Assembly: GCA_009823505.1 (NCBI GenBank)
Contig: VZQC01013971.1
Coordinates: 42,767 to 106,766 of the forward strand
From: Rhizomys pruinosus
Lineage: Eukaryota; Chordata; Mammalia; Rodentia; Spalacidae
Reading direction: 5' to 3'
Length of the DNA stretch: 64,000 bases
The notes under the pieces were generated by a model, which saw only the letters and a program-made list of their open reading frames with translations, had not been told where the DNA came from and did no database searches. The position numbers were made by a program, and so were the translations under genes. Below, piece after piece: positions 1 through 14,084 of the stretch (within the stretch, counting starts at the first letter, position 1; the number at the start of each line of letters is the position of its first letter).

Positions 1-266
1 GAAACACTGAGACCCTTTAGGGGGCTAGACTTTCCAGTTTTCTTCTCTTGAACTAAAAAGTATGGTGTAAGGGACCTTTGAAAATGTTTTTTCTCTTCAG
101 ACAGTAGAGGAAACTACTTTCTACTTTTAGTAAACTCTCTTCAGGGAGCCTACCTGCTCTGAAAGAAGCTGTGACCACAAATTTATTCACTCACAGTGAT
201 GTGTTAAGCAAAACATTTAGTAATGAAGTAGATAATGGTGGATAAGATAGAAATGTCAAAAAGACC

Positions 267-290
267 AAAAAAAAAAAAAAAAAAAAAAAA
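267..290. repeat. A24 homopolymer
   Basis: Twenty-four A in a row; no SINE body recognised before it. Confidence 0.9.
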
Positions 291-814
291 CCAACCTAGA
301 AAATTTCTGTGTCATACAGAGCTCAGACAAAGATACTCAAGGGGCAGATATAAATGCATGATATATAATAAAAATTATTATGTGTTATGAAGGAAGTAAG
401 GATTGGAGGGAGGTATCTATATTTGGTTGGGTTACCAGGGAATATTCTTGGGAAATGTGCTTTTGATTGGACTGTCTCTTTAGGCTGGAATCAAGGCAGT
501 CCATTTCCAAGTGAAGCAAGATGTGTAATTTTGATCTGCTAACTTTTTAACTATAAATTCTTAGTCCAAAGTACAATGGGCAAATTAGAAGAAATTACCT
601 ATGTGATTCAATTGCATGTATTTCCAAACTGCCAGATATCCTCATGGTTTAATGTGATATTCTTGTATTTGAAGAAAATATTATAGGTCTTTTAATTTCT
701 AATCTTGAAATAATAAAATTAGTAGATTATTGACTCTTTCACTTCCTGCGCTCTTGCACCAATAGTTAAGAAATGATTAATATGGCACCCTGCTCTGAAA
801 TCAATAATTTCCAA

Positions 815-818
<4 letters not shown>

Positions 819-855
<37 letters not shown>
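819..855. repeat. (TA)n microsatellite
   Basis: Uninterrupted TA dinucleotides. Confidence 0.9.
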
Positions 856-863
<8 letters not shown>

Positions 864-1300
864 TCTGTTTTACAAATCCTTGGTAACCTTCTTCTTACTT
901 CAGCTCTTTTCTAGTACCAATTAGTGAGGAATTTCACAGTGGAGCATATGATACACTATTCATCGATTGCTATGTATGTCACTGTGAAATGATGAACCAG
1001 GTCACTGCTGATTCATCTCTTCCCGTTTTAGGGACTAGATTAACTCCTGTTTAATTTTATTGAATCAGCACTGATTTGCTAGTCTCAGGTGATAAAAGGC
1101 TGGGAGAGACTCAGTATAACTTTAGTCTACTTGAACAATTCATATATGCATTTTTATAGGAGAAATTTTCAGTGGTCAAAGCTTTGACTTCTTTCCTTTA
1201 GGCTATTTGTTATTCTTCTTGGGAAATACTCCCTCTTAAGAATTTGATGATGAACATATTTCTTAATATAGTCTTTAAACATAAATCTGAAAAATTTGAC

Positions 1301-1447
1301 TTTTTTTTGTATTTTTGACACAGGGTCTCCCTGCAGCTCCATCTGGCCTGGAACTCTATCTGGACCAGGCTGGCATTGAACTCACAGAGATCCACCTGCC
1401 TCTGCCTCCCGAGCGCTGGGATTAAAGGTGTGGCCGCCATGCCTGGC
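1301..1447 (-). mobile_element. B1 SINE
   Basis: Antisense 7SL-derived B1 with the usual body (accaggctgg, gctgggattaaaggtg). Approximate target-site duplication aaaatttgac / aaattttgac. It ends about 95 bases before the exon at 1541. Confidence 0.9.
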
Positions 1448-1540
1448 AAATTTTGACATCTTAAAGTGAGTTTCTTTTAAGTAATTTGAAGTTTCTATGC
1501 TCATTATACAATGTGTTTATATATTTCCCATACCCTTTAG

Positions 1541-1677
1541 TGTATTTATTTTGATCCCAAAAGAACAGATGCATTAATGAAACGTGGAATATTTTACGAT
1601 GAAAATGAAAACTGGCTAGGAGCCATTCATGATTTTACAGCTTTGTTAAAAGTAGAGCCACAAAATTCTCAAGCAAG
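1541..1677 (+). CDS. Ttc6: Ttc6 exon (window exon 1)
   Basis: Acceptor tacccttTAG, donor AAG|gtaaga. Enters in phase 0 and leaves two bases of an Arg codon. Encodes about residues 1-46 of the visible part, one TPR with the core [18 protein letters not shown] and a terminal PQNS. The following intron is 9.8 kb and carries the olfactory receptor gene. Confidence 0.85.
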
Positions 1678-4413
1678 GTAAGAATTATTTTGTATGTAAA
1701 GCTTGAAATTATTATGATTTGAAATACATTTTGGAGAAAAAATTGCTTGATATAATCTTACAGCTCTTTTTAAAATAAGTAATTTTCAGTGCCAAGAGTG
1801 AGTAAAAACTTACCTAGACCATAATGACAGTGGGTAATTTAACAGGCATAAATGTCAAATTATCTTTTTGCATTTTCACTACATTATAAATACCTAACGC
1901 ATCCATATTTTTCTTTATTACGTTTGCCTTTATACATAGCCCCTCTACCCACTGAAGACAGAGGGCTTTTTATTTGGTTTTCTGTACTCTCTTGTTACTA
2001 AGCTGTGCCATTCCAAACTTATCGTGGCTACTGCAATTATCACTTGGTTGCTGTCCTCTTAATTTAAGCTTTATTTTGAAGAGACTTAAAATGCATATAT
2101 AGTCATGTCCACTCATCTGTTCATTTGTAGTTTTTGTTTTTGCTTTTCTCCTTTGAGGCATGAGCTCACTATATAGCCCAGGTTGTCCTTGAATTCTGAC
2201 CCTCCTGCCTCAGGCTCTTGAAGGTTGGGATTATGAAAATGTGATGTCATGTCCAGCTTCATTTGGCAGTTTTTAGTTATAAACTATATTTCTGTGAAAA
2301 TGAAGCATGTATCTTGGGGAACATGTTAGAAGTGTACAACCTAATGACATCAGTGTATAAATAAATACTATATAACCATCACCAGGCCAAGAAACAACAT
2401 TTGTACACCCTTGTCGCTCAGCTCCACCAGAGGGGAAACATCACCCTTGCTGTTATTTCAATCTCTTTCTTGGAGTTCTTTAGCTCAGACACTTGCAGCA
2501 CACAAGTGTATGTCTCTAAACATTCTTAGCTTAGATTTGCCTACTTTTGGAATTTTATATAAATAGACTCATATAGTAGTTTTGTTTCATGTCCAGATAC
2601 TTTCTCTATAAATTAGGCACTATTGAATATGGTTTAGTTAATATTTTCTTGTTGTATTTATGTATTCCTTCTGTTTATAAATGTTGTTTCCATTGTCTGA
2701 GGATTGTGACTGTGGTTCCAGGAACATTCTTGCACATATATCCTCCCTCCTTTCTTCCGGATTTCTCTCCATGCTTTCTCTTCTTTCTAGTTACAGTTAA
2801 TTATAATCAGAAGAGATACTTTGTATGTTCTATGTTTTGAGTTCACTGAGATTTGTTTTCTGACCTAATAGCTTATCCCAAAAGTTTTCCAAATGTGCTT
2901 GAGAAGAATGTGGGTTCTGCTACTCCTGGTTGAAATATGCCCTAAATGTCTGTTAAGTCTGATTAGTTTATACTATTTATTAGTTTATTTAGTTATTAGT
3001 ATTATTTATTAGTTGTACTATTGTTCAAGCCCTCTATATCCTTGTTTAATTTATCTCTGGTTATGTAGTTCTTAATAGGAAAAGGATTTTGAACTCTTCA
3101 CTTATTCACAAATAATTGTTTATTTCTCTTTTTAATTTTGTTAGTCTTTGCACCTACAATTTAAATTCTGTTTTTAAAAAAGTGTTCTTTTTAAGTGCTT
3201 AATAATTGTCATATAGTGTATGTGTAATTGCCATAAATTCCTAATGGACTATTTTTATAATTCTTTACGATATATTTTATATTTTATGTATATGAGTATT
3301 TAGCATGCCAATATGTAACTGCACCACTGATGTTCAATACCCACAGAGACCAGAAGAGGGTGTTGGAGCCCCTTGAACCGGGGTTATGGACAGTTATTAG
3401 CGCCCATGCAGGTGCTGGGAACCAAACTCAGGTTCTCTGCAATATTAGCTAGTACTCTTGACTGCTGAGCCATTGGTCTACCCCCCCCCATCTAATTATG
3501 GCAATATTTCAAGCACTATATTGAACAGAAGTAGAGATAAGGGACAGGTTGCCTGATTTTAGTAGTAATGCTTCGAGTTTCTCCTTTAGCAAGGTACCAG
3601 CTGTAGGTCTGTCATATACAGCCTTTATTATGTTGAAGTATGCTTTCTCCATTCCAAGTGTTTTCACAGCTTTTATCATGACGTTATGTTGGATTTTGTC
3701 AAAAACGTTTTCTGTATCTATTGAGATGGCCAGGTTATTTCTATTTTTGAGTCCATTTATGTGACAAATTACATTTATTGGTTTACATATATTGAAACAT
3801 GCCTGAATGTCTCTAATGAAGCCAATTGTACTGTGGTGAATGATCATTATGAGGTGGTTTGACTTTGGTTTGCAAGTATTTTGCTGAGAACTTTTATGTC
3901 TCTGTCCATCAGGGATATTTGCCCCTAATATTTTTCATTATATAATTTTCTGGGTTTGACATGAAGGTAATGCTACCCTAATAAAAAGAGGTTGGAAACT
4001 GTCTGTTCTTCTTTTATTTTCTGGAATATTTGATAGAAATTGATGATATTTCTATTGCTGCCTGCCTTTGTATCTGTTGCTCACTAAGCCGGGACATGAT
4101 GAATGGTAACAGAGTAAGTTAGATTATCATAGAGCTCTTCTATAAAAATAGAGCCGCTTTCCCCATTCATTAAGTATTACCGTGGTTGTTTGAGCTTTTA
4201 GTTAGATTCCAGATCTCTAGAAGTGTTGATAATTGCAATTTTCATTAGTTTTATGGAGTAATGGAGTTTTGAGTTCCCTACCTTGTCAATTTTGCCTAAC
4301 TGGCTAAGTTTTTATTAGCCTATTGGCCTTAATAATTTTAGTAATAACAGGATCTGGATTTTTTATAGTGATTGGAAATGCCTTTGAGATAACAAAAATG
4401 CACTAGTTTGTAT

Positions 4414-4448
<35 letters not shown>

Positions 4449-7400
4449 ATTTTAGCTTTCCATTACTAAAAGGCGTACCTTTTAATCCTACTGAAGTTAT
4501 TTTCCAAGAAATCTATTTAGGAAATTGTTCATATTTGACAATAGAACTTGTCTATATTGAAGGATTAAATTTCCTCTGCCCACTCGTAATTTTTGAATTT
4601 ATTTTTTAATGATTTTCATACAATACAGTTTGATGATATTTAGGTCTCCCTCTTCTATCCAACCATCTCCCATCGTCCTCAGTGCCTGTTCATTTAATGT
4701 ACTCATCTTATACATATGAAATGGTATAGAGTCTTACTTGTGTCCGTTCAGTGTAGGATCCATTCACTGTGCCACCAGGATATCCATCCCTGCATGACAC
4801 ATTGTCTCTCCTACCTCCCATCAGGAGGAAGGAGAGACAAACTGAATACAGCCCGAGGCCCCATCGTCTAGCTGGAGGTTCGAATTGTTGTACAATATGT
4901 TGATCAAAAGAGTCCAGTATATGGGAAGGACTCCTTGTATTCCTTCTCCATTGCTGTTTTTTGTGTAAGAGAAAGGCTACTGATTTTTAGGTTTAATTTT
5001 TATATCCGCCAATATACTGAAACTCCTTATCATTTTAGGAGTTTTCTGGTGGAGTTTTGCATCCCTTAGGTAAAATCATATAGTGCTGCAAAAAAGGTAG
5101 TTTATTTCCTCTTTCCAATTAGTATTCCTTTAAATTCCTTTTTCTTGCCTTATTGCCTTAGCAGTGTTTCAGCAGTATATTGAAGAGGAGTGGGACAGGG
5201 GCAGCCTTTCGCATTTGCTACCTTTATGGGGAATCTCTTCGAACTTGTCTCCATTAGGATTATTGGCTGTGGGATTCCTATATATGGCTTTGATTATTTT
5301 GAGGATGGTCCTTCCAGTCGATTCCCTCTAACTTTCATCAGAAGGGATGCTGGATTTTTTCAAAGCCTTTCTGCATCAATTGTGATGAACTGTGTGTTTT
5401 TGCTGTTCAGACCATTTATGTGTTTTATGATATTTACTATTTTGTATGTTGAACATCCCTACATCTTCTGGTATGAATCCAACTGATCATGAGGGAATGA
5501 ATCTTTTTGATTGGTCTGTATATGGTTGCAAGTATTTTGAATTTTTAGAATTTTGCATCTGGTTCATTAATGAGATGGGTCTCTAGTCTCTTTTTTGGTT
5601 GCATCCTGCCTGGTTTTAGTATTAGAGTGATGCTGGCTCTAGAAAGGAATTTGGAAGATTCCCTCTGTTTGTATCCTTCTGAACAGTTTACATATAATGG
5701 TTGTAAGTCTTTTAAATGTTTATGAATTCTGCCTGTGAAACCATCTGGACCTGGGCTTTTTTTTAGTTGTGAGGGTCTCATTATATTTCAATTTCTTCAA
5801 ATATTATGGTCTGTTTAAGCTGTCAATCCTCCCTCTGGTTTAGCTTTGGGTGATTCCCCGGATTCACGATATTCATCCATTTCTTCTTAGGTTTCAAATT
5901 TTAGAGTATGGTTTTTTGAAGTATTCCTGTATGATTGTCTCGATCTTTCACTGTCTGTAGTGATTTTCCCCTTTTCATCTTGAATTCTATTGATTTGGAG
6001 TTGCTCTTTCTTTTTTGGTTAACTTTCTTTCTTTTGGTCTATCTGTTTATTCTCTCAAGAAACCATCTTTTGGATTCGTGCTTTTTTTTTTTTTGTATTG
6101 TTTTCTTTGTTCCTATTTCATTAATTTCTGCTCTGATTTTTTAAATTTCTTCCTGTCTGTTGCATTTAGGGTTCATCTTCTGTTGTCTTTGGAGTTTTTA
6201 GCTGCAGCGTTAGCTCATTTGTCTGTGCTCTTTCTATTTTTTTTTTTTTTTAATATAGCCACCTATGGCTATAAACTTCCCTCTTAGGACTGCTTTTAAA
6301 GTGTCCCATAGGTTTTGTCATGTTGTATTGTCCTTGTCATTTAGTTCCAGAAAAGCTTTTATTTCTTTATTTCCTCCTTGACCCATTCATTATTCAAGAG
6401 TGTGTTTTTTAGTCTCCATGAGCTCATGTAGGTAGCAGGGCTTATCCTGGTCTTGATATTGAGCATTACTGCACTATGGTCTGATAGAATGCATGAATTT
6501 ATTTCAATTTTTTGTATTTGTTGAGGTTTTTCTGTGTCCAGGTATTTGGTCAATTTTGGAGAATGTTCCGTGGGGTGCTGAGTAGAAAGTATATTCTCTG
6601 GTGGTTGGGTAGAATATTCGGAAGATGTCTGTGAAGTTCATTTCCTTTATTGTATTGTTCAGTTCAGATGTCTTTCTGTTTATTCTTTATCCAGTTGATC
6701 TGTCCAAAGGACTTAAAGTCCCCTATTATGAGTGTGCTGGGGTTAATCTGTGCCTTGAGTCCTGTAGAGTTGTATTTCCAAAGTTGGTGCACCTGAGTTT
6801 GGTGCATATATATTCATGATTGTGAAGTTTTCATGGTTAATTTTCCCTTTGGTAAGGATATAATGACCCTCTTTGTCTTTTCTAATTTCTTCTACTTTGA
6901 AGTCTATTTTGTCTCATATTAAATAGCAACTCCTTCATATTTCTGCCAGTTTAAAAAAAAAAAGATAGCAACTCCTGCTTTCTTTTTAGTACCATTTGCT
7001 TGGAATATTTTTTTCCATCCTTTCACTTTAAGTTTATGCCTATCCTTAAGGGTAAGATGGGTTTCTTGAGGACAGCATATTGATGGGTTCTGTTTCCTAA
7101 TCCATTCTCCCAGTCTATGCTTTTTGATTGGGGAGTTTAGTCCATTGATATTTAAGGTTATAATTGAGAGGTATGTATTGATTCCTTTCACTTTATTATA
7201 CATTTGCATTTGTTGTGTAGGTTTCTACTTCTGCATTTCTGTTTTTATTAAATTTTTCTTTCAAGGTGCCTGGCAGTCGTTGCTCCTCTCCTCTTTCCTT
7301 TGAATTGCTTCAAGCATTCTCCGAAGGGTTGGTTTTCCAGACATGAGTTCTTTCATCTTGTTTACATCATGGAAGATTTTTCTCTTTCCTTCAATTAGAA

Positions 7401-10400
7401 TTGACATTTTTGCTGGGTATAGTAACCTGGGTTGGCATCCATAGTACTTTAGCACTGGGTCAACGTCTTCTTGCTTTCATAGTTTGCGCTGAAAAGTCAG
7501 CTATGGTTCTGATAGGTTTTCCCTTGTATGTAACTTGTTTTTCTCTTGTGGCTTTCAGAATTTTGTTTTTGTTTTGGATATCTAGCATTTATCTATGATA
7601 TGGTGGGGGGAGTTTCTTTTCTGGTCTAATCTATTTGGTGTTCTACTTGCTTCTTGTACTTGCATGGGTTTGTCTTTTTTTAGTTTGGGGAAATTTTCCT
7701 GTGTTATTTTGTTGACAATCTGGTCAATACCATGCTCTTGGGATTCTTCTCCTTCCTCTATCCCTATGATGTGGAGGTTTGATCTTTTCTTTTCTTTTTC
7801 TTTTTTTGGTCTTTTTGATCTTTTCATAGTGTCCCCATATTTCCTGGTTGCTCCACTCTTGTTTTTTTAAAGTTTTCGTAGTCTTTACTTGAGCTTTTTA
7901 GTTGTTCTGTGTTGTCTTCTAGGTCTGATATTCTTTTTTCTGCTTCCTCCATTCTGCTTCTGAGGCTTTTCCCCATTCTTTCCTCTTGATTGGATGACTA
8001 TTCAATTTCCTTTTTTTTCTACCTGTGTTTTCTTTACTATTTCCATTTCCTTTTGGAGCTTCTCAAAGTATTCTTGTAGCTCATTGGTTTCCTTTTCCAT
8101 TTCAGCATGGAATCTTTTCAATGTTTCCACTTCTTTCCAGAGTTTGTCATTTTGTCCCTTTAGCTCTTTCCAAAATCTATCATTTTCTCCTTTTAGTTCT
8201 TTCCAAAGTTTGTCCTTGTCTTCCTCTAGGTCCTTTCTGAGTTTTTCATTCTCTCCCCTTAGTTTTATGATTTCTTACTTTGCCAGGTTTAAGAGTTTCA
8301 CATTTTCAAATCCTTAGCTTTAAGGACACTAAGGTATATTTTTCTACACAGAAATGTGAAGAAAAGGCATACAGTATACAAAGCTAATTTCTAGCATTCC
8401 TGTTTTAAAATTTTAACACATACTCACTGTGCACCAACATATAAACCTTGAAGGTTTGGAGGAAACCTTCAATTATTAGTCCCAGTTGTTTTCCTCATGA
8501 TTATTGTTAATCATATCTAATGAGGATAAAACGATGCATTTATAACATTTCATATCTGTATCACAGGCTTGTCAGCAGGAGCTTCACTGTCCCATGGCTC
8601 TCCTGTTGGATGGGAACCACACTGCAGTGACAGAGTTCATTTTACTTGGCTTAACTGACGACCCAGTCCTTCGAGTCATCCTCTTCATCATCATCCTGTG
8701 CATCTACCTGGTGACCCTGTCTGGAAACTTCAGCACAATCCTTCTAATCAGAGTCTCTCCTCAGCTCCATCAGCCCATGTACTTTTTTCTGAGCCACTTG
8801 GCTTCTACTGACATTGGCTATTCATCTTCTGTCACACCCAATATGCTTGTCAACTTCCTGGTGGAGAGGAATACCATCTCTTATGCTGGGTGTGCCATTC
8901 AGCTTCACTCAGTTGCTTTCTTTGGGACACTTGAGTCATACATTCTGGCTGTCATGGCTTATGACCGGTTTGTGGCAATCTGTAGCCCACTTCTTTATTC
9001 AACCAAAATGTCTACACAAGTCTGTGTTCAGTTGATTATAGGATCTTATATAGGTGGTTTTCTTAATTCTTTCTCCTATACCCTTTCCTTCTTTTATTTT
9101 CTGTTCTGTGGACCAAACACAGTCAATCATTTTTTCTGTGATTTTACTCCTTTAGAGGAACTCTCCTGTTCTGATGTCAGGGTACTCACAGCTGTTACCT
9201 CATTTTCCTGTGGGATGGCTGCTGCGATCACATTGTTAGCTGTCGCTGTCTCCTACACTTACATTCTTATTACTATCCTGAAGATGCATTCCCCTGAGGG
9301 TAGCCAGAAGGCCTTTTCCACCTGCACCTCCCACCTCACTGTGGTCACTCTCTTCTATGGGACTGTCACATTCATTTACTTGACACCTAAGTCCAGCTTC
9401 TCCACTGATCAGAACAAAGTAGTGTCTTTGTTCTATACTGTGGTGATCCCCATGTTGAACCCCCTCATCTACAGTCTGAGGAATAATGAGATTAAGGAAG
9501 CTCTGAAGAGACAACTTTGTAAGAAAATATTTTCTTAGAGATGTCTGTTCTTCTGTAGGGTTTGGTAGATTACTGATATTCCTAAGATTTAATAATAAAG
9601 AAAATGATTATCTGTGGTTGAATAATACATTCAGAGCCAGGCATGGTGGCACATGACTTTATTCCCAGCATTTGGGAGGCAGAGGCAAGTGGATCTCTGT
9701 GATTTCTTTTTTTTTTAAANGAGTTGTATATTAAGTCATTTATTTGTGCTCTTCCCAATTTTTTTTTTTTTTGGTCTTTTTGAGAAAGGGTCTCCTTGTA
9801 GTCCCAGTTGGCCTGGAACTCACTCTGTAGACCAGGCTGGCCTTGAACTCACAGAAATCTGCCTGCTTCTGTATCGCAAGTTCTAGGATTAAAGGTGTGT
9901 ATAACCACTCGCTGCTCTTCCTGATTTTTTAATGTAAGCTCTTAGAGCTATAAACATTCCTCTTGGGACTGTTTTTAATGTGTCCCAGAGGTTTTGTTGT
10001 GTTATCATTTTCATTAGTTCCAGGAATACTTTTATTTATTTCTTGATTTCTTCTTTGACTCACACATCATTAGGAATGTGTTGCTTAATCTCCATGAGTT
10101 CATGTAGTTTTAGAGCTTCTTCTGCTGGTGATTTTAAGCTTTAGTGCATTGTAGTCTGATTATTTCAATTTTTTGTTTTGTTGATGCTGGTTTTGTGCCC
10201 CAGTATGTGGCCAGTTTTAGATAAACTTCCATGGGATGCTGAGTAGCCTGTGTATTTGTGCTTGGTTGAGATATTTGGTAGGTGTCTGTTAGGTCCATTG
10301 ATGTATGGTATTATTCAAATCAGATGGCTATGTGCTTATTTTTCCTTCAGTTGTCCTGTTGATTGGTGACGGTCGGGTATTAAAGTCACCTACAGTCACT

Positions 10401-11867
10401 GAGTTGGGGTTAATCTATGTTTTGATGTCCTGTTGTATGCTATTTATACTTTCCTTTATCATATTGGCCTTGCCCATATCTATAAGACATTTTCTTGATT
10501 GCTAATTGATGTAGAAAGGTCCAGTCAACTGTGGGCAGTGCCATCCCTAGCCAGGTAGGCCTGGCTATATAAAAAGAGGTAAATGAGTCCAGCCAGGGAA
10601 GCAAATCAGTAAGCAGTGTTCCTCCATGGTCTTTGCTTTCATTCCTGGCTCCAGGATCCTGTCTTGAGCTCCTTCTCTGGCTTCCTTTCCTCCCCATGTT
10701 GCTTTTGGTCATGGTGTACCTCACATACACAGAAAAGCACACCAGCATTCATCCATATTCTTCAAGCACACTAAAGTTTCTTGTTTTGATTTATACTGAA
10801 TCAGTATTCCATGAATCAGTGAGCTCCTACCTGAGATACTATACTATGACATTCCTAGCTGTGGAGTGGTGAGCTTTGATCATCACAAAAACGAAGATCT
10901 GTTGTTTGAAAAACTTTATTTCAATGATCTCTTAATGTTAATGGCATAATGTTGGATGCTTTAAAATAGCAGACTGTCCTTCTAATGATGGTAATGTCTT
11001 ACAAGTCCTAGAATTAAACCTAGCATTCTTCTTCAACCAACCCAATCCTTTTGGGCAAGTAATGTTCAGTTCATTAAAAAAGTAAATAATTATAATAGAT
11101 CAAAAATGAAGAATGAGTTTTTAAGGCAATTAAGTAAAGTTCCTCCTGTAAAAGAAATGACAGATTTAATAAACATGTAGTTACCTTGTAAATATAAATA
11201 CTAAACATACAGATAAATTTATAAATATATTATAAATAATATGTAAATTTGCATGTATAATTATATAATGAGGTGTTCCTTATAAAATGTTCTTAATTTT
11301 ATTGATAGCAACATCATGACTAAATGCTTATGAATAGGAAGGAGAAAACATTTGAAATTGTTATTCAATTCAAAGGAGGTTGACTAGGCTTAGCAAAAAG
11401 AGCAAGTCTATTTTGCAGTACATGTTAAAATGATGCTTTTCTTTTTCTAGGACATTCCGAGGGAGAGTATATTTTAAAAGGCATTTTTTTAGACAAGCAA
11501 CTCAGGACTTTTCTGCTGCTATCCACTTAGATCCTAATAACTGGCTAGCTCTGTACTATCGAGGTTGCTTATTTAGAAAGAGTAATCCTTACAGAGCACT
11601 GCAGGACTACAGTGTTTCAGGTACTTTGCATTCAATTACATGGACATATCCTAGCACTTGGGAGGCAGAGGCAGGTGGATCTTTGTGAGTTCAAGGCCAG
11701 CCTGGTCTACAGAGTGAGTTCCAGGACAGCTGGGACTACAGGGAGACCCTGTCTCAAGAAGACCAAAAAACAAAAACAAAAACAAAGCAACTACATGGAC
11801 ATTAGCCTTGATATGTAGCTCATTTTTACAGAGAGGAGTGCTAATGCTTGGTTGCTCATGTAATTTA

Positions 11868-11910
<43 letters not shown>

Positions 11911-14045
11911 ATACACACACACACACACATATGTGTGTGTGTGTGTGTGTGTATCCTAACAGGTAAATTTATATACTTAAATTAGTATTTTGTGCATTTG
12001 TTTGCATATATATGTCCATGTTTGTGTGTATTCATCTATGCATATGTGTGTGCATGTCCGTGCGTGTGCATCTATGCATTTGTATGTAGAGGTCAAAGAA
12101 CAACTTTAGGAGCTGTCTACATTCTTCCTTTTGTTTTTGAGAAAGGGTTCCTTGCTGCTACTTGTGAAGTAGGCTAACTGGATGGCCAGTAACCACAGAG
12201 GTTCATTTGTTTCTGCCTCCTCAGCACTGGATTGACAGCACATGCCCACATGCCCAGCTGTTTCTTTGGGTTCTAGGGCTTGATCCCAGGTACTTGTGCT
12301 TAGAAAGCAAGCACTTTATTGACTGAGCCATTCTCCCAAATTATATATGAATTGATACATAATAAGTATGGCCAAATTTGCTAACATATACTTATGTATT
12401 TAAATATACTTATGTGTAAACTATAATAAATACATACATACCATACTTATAACTCATAATGATTAAGCTTCAAGTGTTGTTTTTAATGCATATATTTTAA
12501 TTTTTGTGAATTTTCTACAGTACATCTTAATCATGTTTAGACCCCTTTCTCTACCTGCATCCCCCCATAGCCTACCCACTGGATTTCATGCATTCTGTCA
12601 TATATGTTAAAGACATCAATTCAAGTTTGAGTACCCAGATGTCTCTCAGTATGAGTTTATCCACTGGAGCCTATTCAGCTTAGCTACCATCATTTCCTTA
12701 AAGAAGACCAACTCTCCCTCACCCAACAATAATCAGTTGCCAAGAGTTTCTTGGCAAAGGTTGGGCTCCCCTGCCCATTTCCCCAGTTGTATGTTGAGTT
12801 TTTGTCTGATTCAATTTGCATGGGTCTTGTACATACCATCACCTTTGCTGTAAGTTCATATGAACAAATTCCCAGAAGTCTGGAAGACTGTCTCCTTGTG
12901 GTCATGCACCACCCCTAGCTCTTAGAACCTCCCCATTCCCTCTTCCACAGTGGTCCTTGAACCCTAGGTGAGTGAGCTTTAATAAAGGAGTCCTATCCAG
13001 AGGCACATACTCTGAAGTATTTTATTCTGCACGCTTTGGCTGGTTGTGGTCTTCTGTGTTAATTGCATTCTGTTGCATGAGGAAGCTGATGAGAGGTGAA
13101 AGCTACATTAATATTCTCTCTACCCCTGTTCTAATATGTTCCAGGAACATTAGATGTGTTGGTTCCATTGTAGATTTATCACTTAGGGTGGGACATCTTA
13201 CAGACACTTATCTGTGTGTGACCAGTTGTGAAACTCTGTAATAGTTTCCATCTGTTGCAAAAAGAAGCTTCTTTGATGAGTGGTAAGCAGTATACTTGTC
13301 TGTAAATATAAGGATACAGATTTTGGGATACAGTGAGAAATTGCATTTTTCTAGGAATTCTAGGAATACAACAGACAGGATTTTCTCTAGCATCTGTGAC
13401 CTTTCCAGCCATGTGTATTTGGCTATGTTTACCACACACGAGTTCTCTCCTATTGAGAGGGTTTTAAGTCCAAATAGCTAGCTGTTTATTACCCCCAAAA
13501 TAAAAATGCCACTACTGCACAGATAGTTTGCTGTGCTGGTCATTGTTGTGGTTATTATGCTTCAAAGCTGGGATTGGACCAATGATTGATTTTCTCCTGT
13601 CCCAGCTTGCAAAGTATCCTGTAAATCTAATGGAGCTTGTCTTCAGGGAAGAGGCTTCCAAGTCAGTTCCTCCTCCATTGCTCCAAGTCCCATGTCTGAA
13701 TTATGTTCTGTCTTCAGCAATAGGGTCTTACCTTCAAGTTCTGGGAGGAATTAATGGGCTGTGGTAATAGCCTGTGTTATTCTGTGAGTCTGTCAAATAC
13801 CCTGACCAATAATGTGAAGGGAAGTTTCTCCTGTCTGGCAATGTGGTTTTTTTTTGTTGTATAGCCTTCAACAATATGCATGTTGTTGTATGTTTATTTT
13901 ATTTATATTTTTATCTGTTTTTTCTCTCTCTGCCTAACCCTCTATCCTCCCTTCCAAGTTAAAGCCCCACATTTTCCCCATTTCTGAGACACAAGTGTTT
14001 TAATATGTCCGTTTACCATGTGTATGCAGGTAGGTGTGTGTGTGT

Positions 14046-14084
<39 letters not shown>

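Larger units (their letters stand above)
1..1290. other. Ttc6 intronic sequence at the window start
   Basis: No exon or clear interspersed repeat recognised. Contains an A24 run (267-290) and a TA microsatellite (819-855). Confidence 0.5.
1678..11450 (+). other. Ttc6 intron between window exons 1 and 2, host of the receptor gene
   Basis: A 9.8-kb intron. It contains an old B1 remnant, a B3-like SINE, several minus-strand L1 pieces (about 2840-3160, 3497-4090, 4600-8310, 9721-10504), the intact olfactory receptor at 8594-9538, B1 copies on both strands, and a hAT-like remnant at 10505-10765. From about 10770 to 11440 I see only AT-rich unassigned sequence. Confidence 0.7.

Noticed and set aside
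5190..6287. Several + frames rich in Phe and Leu resembling membrane proteins
   Set aside because: Antisense of L1 ORF2; hydrophobicity follows from T-rich codons.
7994..8317. 107-codon Ser/Phe-rich frame on +
   Set aside because: Antisense translation of the L1 ORF1 coiled-coil region.
9236..9514. 92-codon open frame antisense to the receptor
   Set aside because: Shadow of the receptor coding frame.
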